A DNA stretch of 64,000 nucleotides from Macrolepiota albuminosa (GCA_027475525.1 JAMWFC010000125.1:391723-455722); one strand, 5' to 3'. Counted from the first letter of the stretch, positions 45,261 to 58,909 are shown. Numbers and translations: made by a program. The notes: generated by a model from the letters alone, not told the origin.

Positions 45261-46140
45261 TTGTCAGATCCTGGTACGTTTTACTAGTCCTTCTCGTTGA
45301 ATGATGAATATACTTACTGAAAGATAAGTTAATTGATATATTCCTATTCCTAATAAGCGATAACATAGCACATATCTTAGTTAAAGCTTAAAAAGCTTAA
45401 GCTTAAATGTTTAAACACGTGGCTTTAAAAATTGAAGACATTTTCTAACATGCAAGGAAAAACTTTGATCTACAATCTATTTATGCTATATTTTGGAACT
45501 ATAACTCAACATATCAATGAATAATTTTATGTTTAGCTCAATATTTCTAAGCTCTTGAGCACAAGCATCCTATGTGGATAAGAGTAGCCAAAGTAATGGA
45601 TCTTAGCTTTTTTGATGATAAATCATTGCAATGTGTTTGAAGATTGTCAAATGGAATGTAGGACTTTGTGTATGGGCAAACAGCTGAGTGAGAAGAAACA
45701 GGTCTTACTCCTAAAATTAAAATACTTTGATTTTCTTCTCATTTGAAGGATTAAACAATGTTGTGAGAATCTTCTATGCAATCTTAACAGAGGCATTCAA
45801 GCAAAGTTTTCAATTCTATTTTTGCATGTAACTGTGTTTTTCTTTTATTGCATTCAAAGTGAATATATTCAATTGCATTCAACAATTATATATACTTCAT
45901 TCAAACCGCAATTTGAAGAATATGTAGAGTTCTCAGCATGTACTTTTAAAAGCAACTTATAGTAGTACACTAATTCAATTTATCTTGGTACTGTGCTTCT
46001 CTTTGAAAGTCTTCATTCTCATCAAAATCTGCCTCACTAGTCAATTTTGTACGCTTTGGAGATCAAAGTGGAAAATCTTCATTAATATCAATATAATGTT
46101 TCCAAACTTCTCAAGATACTGCAGATTCAAGATTGTGAAA
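45261..46140. other. AT-rich non-coding DNA
   Basis: No frames, repeats or RNA genes supported beyond short homopolymers and a ttaaagcttaaaaagcttaagc palindromic patch near 45380-45410. Confidence 0.4.
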
Positions 46141-46222
46141 CTGATTAGCTAGCTCATCTTTCAATAACTAATAGTAAAAGTTTTAGTTTATAGCACTTAA
46201 ACTCTACTCAATGGGGTCTCAC

Positions 46223-47129
46223 CATAGTTTCATGTTTAGCGACAAGAAATAACTTATTTAGATAAATTAATGGTGCATTTTTTTGCCCAATCTTGACGGT
46301 GCAAAAACTGATACTTGCTTCAACAAGTTGCCCAATGCAAAAAACTCCAGGATAAGCAATCTGCTTGTATGTCTGCCTATAAAACTGATACTTGCTTCAA
46401 CAAGTTGCCCAATGCAAAAAACTCCAGGATAAGCAATCTGCTTGTATGTCTGCCTATAAAGACTGCTTTATTTTTCAAGTAATTGATTAATAAAAGCAGA
46501 CTTACCTGCTTTTATGGTTAGGAACTAGTTCGTGAAAGATAATAATATTGTTGTCAGTATAAACATATCTACCAGTCTAAAGTAAACCAGTAAGAACGCT
46601 GTAATTGTCTATCACTTTAAGAAGTACTTTTTCAGTAAGCAAATGACTTTGTCCTTTTGGTGTACAAATTCTTGTCTTTGGGCAAATAGCATATGTTCCT
46701 GTAAGAACTTGATAAGGTTTATATGCATTCATATCACCTTCAGCAAATGTTCCATCAAAATAAGAGAAAATAAGATCTAGTGCTGCTAAATCGTCATCAA
46801 AGTAATTGCAATTGTTTGGTGCGATAATAATAACAAAGTAATTTAATGAATTAGATTTGTTTTGACAAACACTAAATTATAGCTTGAATAAGTCAAAATT
46901 GAATAATAATAGCAAATATGGCAACAAACTGATAATTGTTTGGAAGAGGAGGAAGCCTGAACTCTAGAATAAAGCCAGAAAAATCAAGCAAAACTTCCGA
47001 ATCTATTTTACAATAAACAAGACATTTAAAGCCACCAGTGATAGACTTGACTTCAAATGCTTCTTTAATTTTCTGCATTGCATCATAGTATGCAAATTGG
47101 CGACAAAGAAAGGCACCTGCAAGTTGCAA
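46223..47129 (-). pseudogene. Spliced hypothetical fungal gene remnant, disrupted by a 77-bp duplication
   Basis: Minus-strand exons: 47129-46930 (MQLAGAFLCRQFAYYDAMQ ... RLPPLPNNYQ), about 46790-46506 (LDLIFSYFDGTFAEGDMNAY, then TGTYAICPKTRICTPKGQ, then TGRYVYTDNNIIIFHELVP) and 46462-46223 (LYRQTYKQIAYPGVFCIGQL, then VEASISFCTVKIGQ). The second intron is 43 nt, GTAAGT...CAG; a GTGAGA donor follows at 46222. The sequence resembles an unnamed protein family I associate with agaricomycete genomes; function unknown. One in-frame stop is seen in exon 2 (VLTGLL-stop-TGRYV), and the duplication 46304-46460 shifts exon 3. The first intron boundary (about 190 nt) and the 3' end are uncertain. Confidence 0.45.
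46304..46460. repeat. Exact 77-bp tandem duplication no. 4
   Basis: Positions 46304-46380 and 46381-46457 are identical; three further bases match by chance. It repeats coding sequence of the minus-strand gene and shifts its frame. One unit alone would leave the frame open across ASISFCTVKIG. Confidence 0.95.
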
Positions 47130-47466
47130 GTTTGCAAAAGAAGTTGCTTGATTAACTATAATGAATACAAAACGTTATCAGAATAATGAGAAATCACAGG
47201 TGTATTTTGACTTTCCTGCATCTTCACAATTCAAAATTTCAATTCTCTTATTCATAGAAAGTTGCGATACTGATTGCATTTGGATGGTTGTCTATTTCAA
47301 ACATCTGAATGAAACTATAAATATGGCATCAGCAAACTCACAGTAAAGCCTATTGTCTTTTATGATAATTATATAAGAATAAGTGTCTTACCATTTAAAA
47401 ACTGATACAGCAAAGTTTCTTTTTGCATTGATTACACTGTTAAGAGTACATATTTGTGATTTCATG

Positions 47467-47790
47467 ATACAACTTCTAATTGATGTTGATAGATTTTCAA
47501 CAGGTAAAGTGATGTTGCACCAATGATAAGCACTACTGCAGATACTATCAATGATCCTGTGATGCTACTTCTAATTCTAATTTGATAGATGTTCAACAGG
47601 TAAAATGACATTGCAAGCACCACTGTAGATACTTTTGATGATCTTCTGATGCTGCTTCTGACAAAAATAGGCCTCATTGCTTGTTAACATAAAATTTGAA
47701 ACTTGCTAAAAATTACCAAACTGCTTTTAATAGAAATAGGCCACATTGCTTGCTAACAGAATAGTTGAAACTTACTAGAAATCACCTGAT
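47467..47790. repeat. Two imperfect tandem pairs
   Basis: First pair about 47467-47565 and 47566-47655 (cttctaatt...tgatgct); second about 47657-47717 and 47728-47788 (aaataggccNcattgcttg). Diverged, so old. Confidence 0.6.
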
Positions 47791-48576
47791 CTTAGCAAAC
47801 CAATGTTGAAAGCAAAATAAATGACTTCTAATCAACACAAGGGTGAAAATAATTTTTAATTTCAGTTAAATTAATGTGCTTAAAAATGATTGGCGACTTT
47901 ATTGTTTTTGTTATTGCTCTAAATATAGTAAGTGTGAAAATGCTTTTGAAGATAACAAATATGCTTTAAAACAATCAGGTTGAAAAGAACCTCTCTTTAT
48001 ACTTTTACCTTCAGTTTTTTCTCATAGTCTCAACTAAATGGCCTAACTTTTAGCCAAGTACATTGCTTTACTTTCATTGTTAATATTAGTATTTGATTCT
48101 AATAAATAATGGTACAGGAAACAACAAATAAGATCTGAATCAGACACTGAAACTACTATGTTAGAGCAGACAACAAAGAAGAAGTACAAACAAATGACTT
48201 CCAATGAAGCTAACATGCAAAAAGATATTAATAAGTCAGACTTAAAGTTTGTTTTCAATCATACCACTTTTCTTGATATGATAAGGCTTATTGACATTGT
48301 AGAGAAAAAACAGATGAAAGCAGTTTGAGTTATATTTTTAATAAAGGAAAAAATATTTCCAGTGCCAGAAATCAGTATGTGTTGAATATTTAAATGTCAA
48401 TATTCTGCAACTACCGCAATTAATTGAACTATAATATATAGAATGTTACATGCTAAAAATGATGTATCTCGACTACCTTATGCTGAATTCATAAACAATT
48501 CGACTTCATAAAATATGTCAGTTAAATATTTAGATCACTTCATTTTATCAACTAACCTTTTTTATATATTATTCTA

Positions 48577-49610
48577 GGCAAGATGCCAAGTCCAGCGATA
48601 CACAACCTATCATTCTAGAAGCTATCAATTATACATGCTATGACACCAAAACTTCTCAAGTATCTGAAGAGACTGTTGTCAATCTCCAATACTCCTTTCC
48701 TGGTGTAGCAAGTTGTCTTATGGAATTGGACGTCCATGTACTTAAATCAAGTAACATTCAAGTGGTTAATCTTGCTGCTACTAACCTTTAAAACTTCCAA
48801 CAAGGATTTGTCTTTCAGTGAAAAAAATCTTCTACAGCTAAGCAAAACTTTTCCATTTTTTATCTTGTTGAAATGGTCATGTTTAGCCATCTGGTTGACG
48901 AAGAAGACCCACATTATATATCAGTTGCTTTTTCAAATCACACCTTTCCTTGTGCAATGGCCTTTATTAGAGCGGTTTCCAACAAGAAGAATTTATCAAT
49001 AATCATGCAACAGGATGGCGTATCTCTTACAACAATGCTTACAAGAAAGAACACAAGTTATTTAGGTATACAGTATAATTAATGACCATTATTTAATATA
49101 GAAAGCTAACGACTCTTTAGAAAAACCAGGTTCATCCACAAGACTAGCTCCTGCTTCTCCAACAAAGAAAGATGATCATAGCCACACCAAGTTATCTTGG
49201 TCTACTGCAGTAAGACCATATGGAGATTCAGATAAGCCATAAAATTTATCCACTTTTTTTTATTATTGCTTATTATAATTGGAATAACAATTCTAGTACC
49301 AGTTTATAATGGGCAACACCAAAAATTCAACCTTGAAAAATATCAGTCATTGCCTCATGCATATGTTGATGTAGCAAACTGGTCAGCTGTTATTACCATG
49401 TTTACAGTCAGCATCTACAAGAGCCGCTTTGAAGACACAACTTCATTCAACATCCAAGATGTTATTTTGCTTGCTAACTCTGAAGAAGCTGATTGTTGTG
49501 CTGCTATAGTACGTTCACTGCCAATGTGGGTTAAAGACAAGGTTGATCTGCCAATAGAAGATGAATATGTTGAAATCGAAGAAGTAAAAGATGAAGAAGA
49601 CTTTGTATAA
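48577..49610 (+). pseudogene. Spliced coding remnant of unknown family
   Basis: After an acceptor-like ttctag (48577) the frame reads TQPIILEAINYTCYDTKTSQ and SFPGVASCLMELDVHV. A putative intron (48750-48838, with CTAAC near its end) leads to YLVEMVMFSHLVDEEDPHYI and SIIMQQDGVSLTTMLTRKN, then a 40-nt intron (49066-49105) to ANDSLEKPGSSTRLAPASP. A last segment, 49266-49610, reads VPVYNGQHQKFNLEKYQS and ends in an acidic tail at TAA. The last junction does not keep frame with simple GT-AG boundaries, so the gene is likely broken. It is divergent from the remnant at 46.2-47.1 kb. No family was identified. Confidence 0.35.
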
Positions 49611-51700
49611 TTGTTAATTGTCAAAGTAGTATTCCATCCTTTAGCATAGAGTCTCTTTTTAGTTGGACAATACAATTTTTTATTACAACCAGCTATCCTA
49701 ATACTTCAAACAAGACATAGAACAAATATAACATAACATACTTAATGTGTTTTTGACTTAGTCTAGGGTGAGACAAAGTCTTATTGCTGAGTCTCTTAGT
49801 GGCAAAAAGTCAAGCTAGTTGTCATGCCTGCCAATTCAAAGCAAAGTCTCTCATGTCTCAGTCTCATTGACTAGTTCTTTACAGGGCAGTGGAGTGTGAA
49901 TTCATCTTTCTAAGTATGAATGCCTTATAATGCCTTAGTGATATCCGACTCAGAGGGGACTCTTCTAGCTAAAGGGGTGGAATAGTATATCACAAGTAGG
50001 ATTCACATATAAAATAATATAAGTGTGGAGTTGTCAAAGAATCAGAAATCAGAATAATTTATTTATAATTTTTAGAATCAGCCTATTGAACAATTGCTGT
50101 TTGCATGGTGAATAAATATGTTTATATAAATTATTAATTACGAGTCCTCTTAGCTCTCTAATACTTATTTTAATAACTCTTCAAATGTAGAATATATCTA
50201 AATAGGCTTTCATACTCTTAAGAGTATTTATATTAGCTATAAAATATAAGTGACTATACACTGCACAATCTGCTTCCTCCATATATCTCTGTCCTGTATC
50301 AGAACAAAACTTTTCTACAATATCTATGCTTTGTGACTTACTAAGTCAATATAGTAGAAATATCACACTTTTATTTAGATCTGGATATTCTTGTTCAAGA
50401 GATATGGTGACACTTTATTCAATGCATGTGGATTTATAGATATGTTTATAGATACCGTGACAATAATAATATAATAATTGTTTTTATTTATATGTGTGGT
50501 AAGCAATTGCCTGCCATGCTGCATTTTTGGTTTATTTATTTGATTCAGACTATATTACCATAGTGTTAATGATGTACAATAAGCAACTGTGATAATTGAA
50601 TTTTGAGGACAATTTTTTCTTTAATATAGAATTACTCAAACTAATGCTGTGCATGCAGGCAACTAGACAGATATTTTTTATAAACAAATAGTTGACTAAC
50701 TCGTGTACGGATATTTGTGCATGCACAAAGCCTTTTGTTACAGGATATATTTACATGATTAACATATTTGAACACCTGATCTACTAGGATATGATTATGA
50801 TTAGCAGACATATATGGACTAACTGCCTATAGAAATGAATAAAGCTTGCCACTACCAAAGTAAAATACATAATATAGGGCATCTCTCTTCAAGTAGTGAA
50901 GTGTACAAATATGGGTTTGTAAGACAAACAATGAACAGAATACATTATCTGTGTAGAAACAATTTACGTACTTCAAAGTAAGAATTATGTGTCTGAGTGA
51001 GAGTACATAATCAAAGGATGGCTAGCCATCAGAAAAGTCAACATTTTCTTCAATTAAATGTACAATTACTGCAGCATCACATAAGCTGTATTTTACAGCA
51101 AGTCAAAATATATTGGTGCCTATAATATTTTGTAAAAGTGACATATGTATACTATAAGTATTGCAAGCATTGCTATCATCAATAGGTTGATGATACGGAT
51201 TGCTCTCAGCAGTTCAAGAAGATTATACATCTTTATCATGAAGTCCATCAGTATTGAGCTCATTTTTATATGTAATTCTATAAGAATGAAAATTATTAAG
51301 CACAAAAATGTTGGTACTAGAAGTGCTTCTAACGAGTAAGAGCAGAGGTAAAGAATTGTCAGAAAAAGGTAACACATTGAAATAGACCACTATATAAAGC
51401 TGAACAAGTACATCAAATTGCAAAAATTGAACTAACCTTGATAGATAAATAGTTATATTGTATCAAAAGATATGTGAAGAGTATTAAAGAATGAATGGTC
51501 AAAATTATAATAATTTAGCTTTATTTTTTTTCTCAATGGATGTTAGAATAACAAATTCTAAGTTTGGCTAAATGATTATTTGTGTTCTAATTATGCAAAA
51601 AATACTTTTGCGCTCAAAATAATGTAATAGTATAGAATATAGCCTATACATGTAGTAAGTAGTTATATATTATATATTAATTATTTATTTAGAATATAGT
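49611..51700. other. AT-rich non-coding DNA
   Basis: No coding or structural feature supported. Short open frames around 51120-51420 are low-complexity and lie on both strands. Confidence 0.45.
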
Positions 51701-51709
51701 AATATTCTA

Positions 51710-54700
51710 TACATATAATTTTATATATTTAGTGGCTGTGCAACAGTCATATATTTGAATAATACACAATTACAATAACAGGATTAAATGATTAATATAT
51801 TGTCTATTTATTTATTTATTCATTTTCAGAATGAATGCTTGCAAAGAGGCCTGGACATCTCTTCATCTACATGGCTGTATATCTAAGATCAAAACTATGT
51901 GCTAGTTTTGGGCAGCAATAAAATATCTATTAAATAATGCCATTATGCACAGGTGTGGGCTACTATATACAGGCCTTAAGTTGTCTTTTCAATTGTATAT
52001 TGCCAGCAAGCCACAATGCTGATTTAAGACATATATATCAAGAAATGGTTATATTTTGCTTTAATACTACGCCTTCTTTTATATTCAGATTACCTTCCTT
52101 AGCTAAACAAAATCAATTTCTGCAACAATCAATTCTATTAAATCAATAGTGGAGGTATTATATATTCTATACAGTGACTTCAGAATATCTGTATCCAAAT
52201 TATGGTTTAAAGTTGTATTCCATTATTAAAAATATTGTCATATGTCATGAGATGAAATTTGTATTCTGTAACTTAATCTAGCCACTTTCCAACTTATAAA
52301 AAAAATATAAATAAATATTATATATACAAAGATGATTCTGTGCTTATACTATAGAAATTTGAGTCTGTCAAAGTATAAAAAATTCAAAAGGGTAAAATCA
52401 AAACAAATTTGATCATTTATCAGGATTTAGTTAAATAAGTTAACAAGAATTGTATAAAATTTAAGTAGGCCAAATTTTTTGACACATACATAGTATTTTA
52501 AATATAATTTTTTGAAGAATGGAAAAAGGCAGAAAGCCTAAGAAAGTAAATATTTTTGTATTTAATTATAAGAGAGTGTAATAATTGAACTGTTAAAACT
52601 TTACATACAGTCCAAGCACAAAAACTTAGTTTATGATCCAACTGTGACAAAAATTTCACTTTCTGATTTTTTGATATCTCAAATTTGGTCATGAGCCAAT
52701 ATCTCTGGCATATTACTTTTTTTCTTAAAAAATCATTATATACTAGCTTAAAAGATATTCAAGATAGCTTGAAATATTAAAGACTATATAACATAAAGAT
52801 AGAACAATAAAAGAAAAAAAAAATGGCACAAAATTTTACTTTTCCAACATACAATAATAATGAATTCAAATGTTACTCTTGCCAATAAGTGTAAGGGCGA
52901 CCTCTAGAGGCTGTGGCTCAGTCACACAGCTGGCAGAGAGAGATCCAAAGTGTATTAGAATATATACTGACAATATCAAGGTAGCTACTCACCTGGCAGA
53001 GGGAGATCCAAAGAGAACAAGTCTGGAGATTCCCTATGCCAGGTTGGACGCTTCTGGGGCCTCTGAAGCATGGGAAACAACTGTACAGTACAACAAAACC
53101 TTAAAAACTCAAAAATTGACTAACCAAATAAGTGTGCAAACAAGGGAGGAAAACTCCGGACTTTAGAAGTCAGAAAGGCAAACTCTGGCTTATCTAAGCA
53201 GCCTGGAGCGGTGCTGAAGGGCCCACACTTGTCTGAGTGATAGCTAAAGAACCAGAGCACCTCAAAGGTTGAGAATAGTACTAACAGATAGTGTTGAAAA
53301 AGTAGTAACAGCAAGATGAGAGAATGATAGAAGAAATAAGGAAGTGAATGAAAGGAGAGTCCCCTGACAATAAGCAGCAGAGCAGAGTCTGTAATACTTA
53401 TTGACATGTTCAAGTAGTATTATGTAGATTTTCAAATATCAAACTATGATTCCTATAAGTTATCACTGTCTGCAATGCTATCTTGAATATAAAAAGCAAT
53501 TTAAAATATTATCCTATTACTACATATAGGATATATAGCAAATATTATTTGTTTTTACTCTATTTGGTGCAATGATTCCTTATACAATCAGAGAGTGAAA
53601 TAGCATTTTACTAATGAGCGACAATCTGTTATATTCAATTGAGAGATTTAAACATCAGCAAATGCATAGTAATATTGGTGTTTAAATGCTTGCCAAGTAG
53701 CTAAGTCTATTTGGCAATAACATTTTGTGCAGATTCTCTGAATGCTGAGTATTGTAGAGTGGCACAATTGACTCTTGATGAGATTGGTGATCTATTGTAC
53801 CATTTGAGATATAGACTTTAGAATGACATTTTATGTAGATGTTACACAGCTGACAAGGAGTTGAAGTGAATAATGACATCACCATCTATTTTTTATGTTT
53901 ATTTTTATAACTTTTATTTAATAGTAGCAGCACATGTGCTATTTCTGACTCATGTTGTTTTTGAGCTTTGTAGTCAGACTTTACTTCCTCTATTATTTGA
54001 TGTATAAAACACAAATATATACTTGAAAATATTAGCTAAAAATATCTAAACTTTGTAGAGGACTCAAAACTATTTGTCTGGACATAACACTCTTATTGTT
54101 ACTCATATACAAAAGTCAGAATTTATTTTTATTTACTCATTTAAGCAATGTGGCAGTAGCTATATCTTCATAGCAGTAATAGAAGTAGAAAGTTGATGCT
54201 ATCATGAGGAGAAGGTAGATAAAAAAAATCATTTTGACTATTCCTCTTTCTTTGACCATGTCACACCACTCTATCCCTAATAGCTTGCATATGCCACCTC
54301 CATCTGGTAGTAACTCTACTGCTTTATAGCTATGCTATAAAAAGCACCAAGAAATCTATGAGTGCCATCTGGATGAGTGGCAAATAGCAGACATTTTCTA
54401 GCAGTGTAAGTAATTTCCTGGCCTGTCTGCATACTTATCTAGCATGCCCACTCAAAGATAGCAGCCCAATTTATGGGGTCAAGTTTATTGACACTAATAT
54501 CTGGCCCATTGGCATCAGGAAGGAGCATGCAGATGGCTGAACTGAGCAGCTGAGTTTAATCAGCACTTGCTACAAGCTTATTAACATATACTGAATGGCC
54601 TGTTCTCAGTCCTGGTCAGATATGGGTGGTCCTGGCAGCAAAGCAGATCTCTCAAGCTGATGTAATACCAGAGCAGTTTGTTGTGGCCTAATATCAGTAC

Positions 54701-55760
54701 CATGGCCCTTCCATTCTCAAGTAGTGTCAGAACAAGGGTTCTATGAGTACTCTCCTGGCCCAGTTGTATATTCTAACTATCACCAGTGCTCATTATGCTT
54801 ATGTTGAGATGAGGTGTGTGAGTTTAAGACATTGGTAGCAAAGTCTTACAGAAATTACTCTATTTGTGTGTTCTGTTGAGCCCAGCATGAGCAGTGCTCT
54901 ATAGCTCAGATATAGAAGACATCTTGTATGAGCCAAGAGCAGGGGTAGAACATGACCTAGGTACTGGGCCAGTTGGCTAGTGTGTCAAGATCAAGGGCTG
55001 AGAAGTCATATGAGGCACTGGTTAGAGGTTTATCAAGAGGAAGAAAGGCAAAGGTGTCAGCTACACAGCAAGATAAGGGAATATACAGAGCTTTGCCTGT
55101 GTTAATGAAGAAAGCACTAATGACTTAGCATGATAAGAGAAAGCATTGAGCATCATCCAAGCTGTACTTTGAGAAGGCAATAAATTTGAGTTTAATATTA
55201 TTCAATTGCATACACAGATATATAAATACAAAGTCATTAAGCACAGGTAGTGTATCCAGATTGAATGGCACAGAGTCAAGTAGAGCATAGTCTGAAGCTT
55301 CATTGAAGGCTGTAGAGTTAGTTAAGGTGCAGACTGAGGGTTTGTCACAAGGAGAAAGTGTAGAAATATTGTCTCTACAGCAGGATAAGAGAAAGCGCCA
55401 AGCTTCAACAGAGTTGGTGGAAATAGTCATGCACAGAGGTCTTCAAGCTTGGATATATTGGATATCCATGTAATCCCCTCAATACCTGTCCAACTATCTA
55501 TTGATAAGGAGATGCACTAGCAGTTGTAGAAGATGCTGGCATTGGAGCATCAGATAACCTTACAGTTGCAGTATACACAAGAGAATTTTCTGTGAGAACA
55601 GCATGCTTGGGAGGCCATGCAGGAAAAGTGGGACACAGTGATTTATGACAGAGACAGAGCATTTGGAGACAGAGATGCTGCTTTAGTAGCATGCATAACT
55701 ATTAAAGACAAGTTGGCTGCTTTGCAGGTGCAAGTAGAGCATATCAAGAATTAGTATAAG
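51710..55760 (-). repeat. Diverged copy of the palindrome-spacer repeat family
   Basis: In reverse orientation this matches the inner end of the right arm plus the spacer. 51720-52020 matches 31330-31040 (including the GTGGCTGTGCA stem at 51732), about 54360-54860 matches 30060-29600, and 55440-55760 matches 29000-28680. It is interrupted near 52870-53410 by sequence without a counterpart, where a near-repeat (ctggcagagRgagatccaaag) occurs at about 52930 and 52990. Strongly decayed. Confidence 0.65.
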
Positions 55761-55839
55761 ATGGAGACATCTTGTGGAAAGTATAAACAATATCATGTGA
55801 CCTTATTTGTATTAATATGACATGTTCAACTTTAGTCAA

Positions 55840-56880
55840 TCACTTTGATACTCTACCACTATCATGCAACCTATTTCTGCTACCAATCACTCTTCTGTTG
55901 CTTCTTTTCTCAATAAAGGATATTCTCAGTGTGAAATCCAAGCAAAGACTGAACTGGAAAAGGGCACTGTATGAAGAATCAGCAAAGAACTGGAGAGCAA
56001 CAAAGAGAATCATCTTGGAGGTCATCTTGCCAAGCTTATAGCACATAACAAACAGTCTATTATTTGTCAAATTACTACTAAAAAGCTGGATAATGCTGTT
56101 TAATCCATACAGTTCATTAATTCTGTCATCTCCAATCCTATTAATTCTCAGACAGTTAGAAATACACTGAAGGAGGCAGGTTTTTGCTCAGAAACAAAGA
56201 AGAAAGTTCCTATGCTCAAGGCTGCTCATTGTATAAATCAGCTCAAGTTTGCTCAGTATGATGAAAACTGGATAGTGGAGGATTTGAAAAGAGTTTTGTA
56301 AAGTGATGAGACAAAGATTAATTAGATTGAATCAGATGGGAAGATATATGTGTGGAAAATTCCAGGAGAATCACTATCTAACCATACTATTTTGACCAAC
56401 TGTCAAGTATAAAAGAGGAAACAATCTCATAGTATGGGGCTACCATGAGTTGAAATAGAGTGGAGAGGCTCATATAAGTTCATGGAAAAATAGATGCTGC
56501 ACAGTATTGTGAAATCTTGGATGAAAGAATGGTAGAAAGCTTTGAGAAGTTGGAAATAAAGGAGGAAGAACAATATTTTTAGCAGGACAATGACTGAAAA
56601 CACATCTCCCAACAGGCAATTTGATTTTCTGATAACAACATTATTGTGATATTCTGGCCTGCTCAATCTTCCAATTTTAATCTTATTGAATACCTCTGGA
56701 TTTACATTAAGCACAAATTTTTGAAGTATGTATGAGTTGTAAGAGAGTGTAGTCAAGGAGTAGAATGAAATACCATCAGAGATATGCCAAAGCCTCATAA
56801 AAAGCATGTCTAAAAGGATCAAAGCAGTTATAAAAGCAAATGGAGGCCATACCAAGTATTAGATATGAAAATTAGAGTAA
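55840..56880 (+). pseudogene. Tc1/mariner-type transposase, decayed
   Basis: In pieces of one frame: an N-terminal helix-turn-helix region (SQTVRNTLKEAGFC near 56140-56190), KAAHCINQLKFAQYDENW near 56220-56270, and the first catalytic aspartate in SDETKIN near 56305. Next come ESDGKIYVWKIPGES, the second aspartate in QDND near 56583, and WPAQSSNFNLIEYLWIYIKH near 56657-56715 with the third catalytic glutamate in LIEYLW. This is the DD34E layout of Tc1-like transposases. Many stops (including ones at expected Trp and Arg codons) and frame changes show it is dead. Terminal inverted repeats were not found. Confidence 0.85.
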
Positions 56881-58909
56881 ATTAGAGTGAGTCAAAAAAC
56901 TGCCCCAATGATTAAGTATTTTGTTTGATTTATTAATTAGTGAATTCTTGTGAAAATTATATATTCTATATATCATTATAACACTAGGATGCAGTTGTAT
57001 GTCATGTGAATTTTTACAACTTTTTTGCTTAGGTAATTGTTGCACACTATTTAAATCTTTTCAAAAAAGCCAAACATTGGAGCAGTTTTTTAAGCCAGTG
57101 TACTTGATGAGATATTGTTATCTTGCCGCACTGCACAGAAAATTGAGCAAGTTTAAAGGTCAAAAACACTTCACATACACAATTCTTTCTATATAAAGTG
57201 AAATCAGGCTTGTTAGGCTTGCAGCATACTATATGTTTGATTATAATAAGCTTTGTGTTCTACTCAATTTCTTTCAAAGCATCTGAGTAAGTCCAAACTT
57301 TGTCAAGCCATTAATTTTTGTAAGTATGGAATGTGGCAATGAAAATTCCTTGTCTATTGAAAGCTTTCATTATGAAATGTTTCTGGTTGTCACAATATGT
57401 ATAGCTCCTAACTCAAGATTAAAAAATAAGCAAAACAAAAGGTCAAAATATATAAAAAAATGAGATGAGTAGGTTTGATATGTACAGTATATCTGAGTAT
57501 CTCTCTGTCATCTGAAAAATCCCCTAATAAGTTTTGATGTGCATTTTGATCCTAGAGAGGCTGTGGAAAGATGTGTAAAAGCACCACAGTAAAATCTTGT
57601 GGTAGTGCTCTATATAGTAGTAAATTGAGAATAAAAGGACATGTTGTATGTCTTTGAATGTATATCTTGCTGGTGCAAATAATAAAACCTCAATCTATAA
57701 CAGTATTTGAAAACATTGAAGTCTATAACATTATTATTCAAAAATGTTATTAATCAAGTCTTGTTCTGCCTCCACACCTCCTACAGCATCACCACCTGTT
57801 TTCCACACTTTTTACTTGCTCATGTGCCACTATATATCTTGTATCCAGAGAATATAGTATTTTGTGAGCACTCTAAATGATGGCTTGTCAATGCACAATA
57901 GCCGCTTAAACAAAATATTTTGTTGGGAAGTGTTATAGCATGATAAGACGTCTTTGCCATCATATTTAAAGAGAGAAGCACTACAAAGAAGCATATAAGG
58001 GAGCAGAGAAGGACATAAAGGACAAAATAAAGGACTGATATGGAGAAGCTTGGAGTGAAGAAGATATCAAATCATGTAGTATGTGTCTTGGTTTGGAAGA
58101 ATGAAACTTATAAAAAATGCCTCTGTTTAGGCAAGAAGATATTTAGAATTATCATGTCAATGACATGATGGTGGTAATTTGGATTTGTCACAAACACATC
58201 AATAAGAGATAGAGAAATAGTGATAGCGATGACTATGAGAAGATGCATCTGATTCAGAGTCAAAGTCTGAAGTAGTCTGAGAATCCAAATCATAGGAATA
58301 TTTAGCTTTGAGCATAGCCTATTGTTACTCTATGTTAAGCTGTGGCACATTAATGATTGGCCATAATGATGGCATGTTATAAGGCAGACTGTTAAATTCA
58401 GTAGTTGTCATGATTTAGTAAATTAATTATTTATTGTGTTTATTGGATAGTGGCAATATGCTGAATCTTTTGAGAAATATCTCAGTCCTGATATTCAGGG
58501 CTTGCTTTTTACAGAAGACAATAAGAAACTAGAAATGATAATGTATTGACAATAAAGTTAGTGATATGATAGCTATTGCCCTCTCCAAGGTACTGTATCT
58601 GCTCTGAGATATAATTTTTCGTATGGCAGCTATTGTCTGTGATCTAATATTGTATCTTGTTATGCCTGTACTAGACAGGACATAGAAAAACTTGCAATTA
58701 CTCAACAAAATATGTCTTTTTGACAGAGGCTGCTAAATCTATAGGTCGACTGAACATCCAATATGTCTGGCAAGGAAAGAATGTCAGCCAAATAAAGCCT
58801 TGATTGATTGCAACCTTATAGACTGAGTAAATGCAGAGAACATGTTAAAACAGATGCAATTATAGCTACATTCTAATATAGGTAGATATCAAATATTAAC
58901 ATAGTAACA
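56881..58909. other. AT-rich non-coding DNA
   Basis: No gene, RNA or transposon domain supported. Confidence 0.45.
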
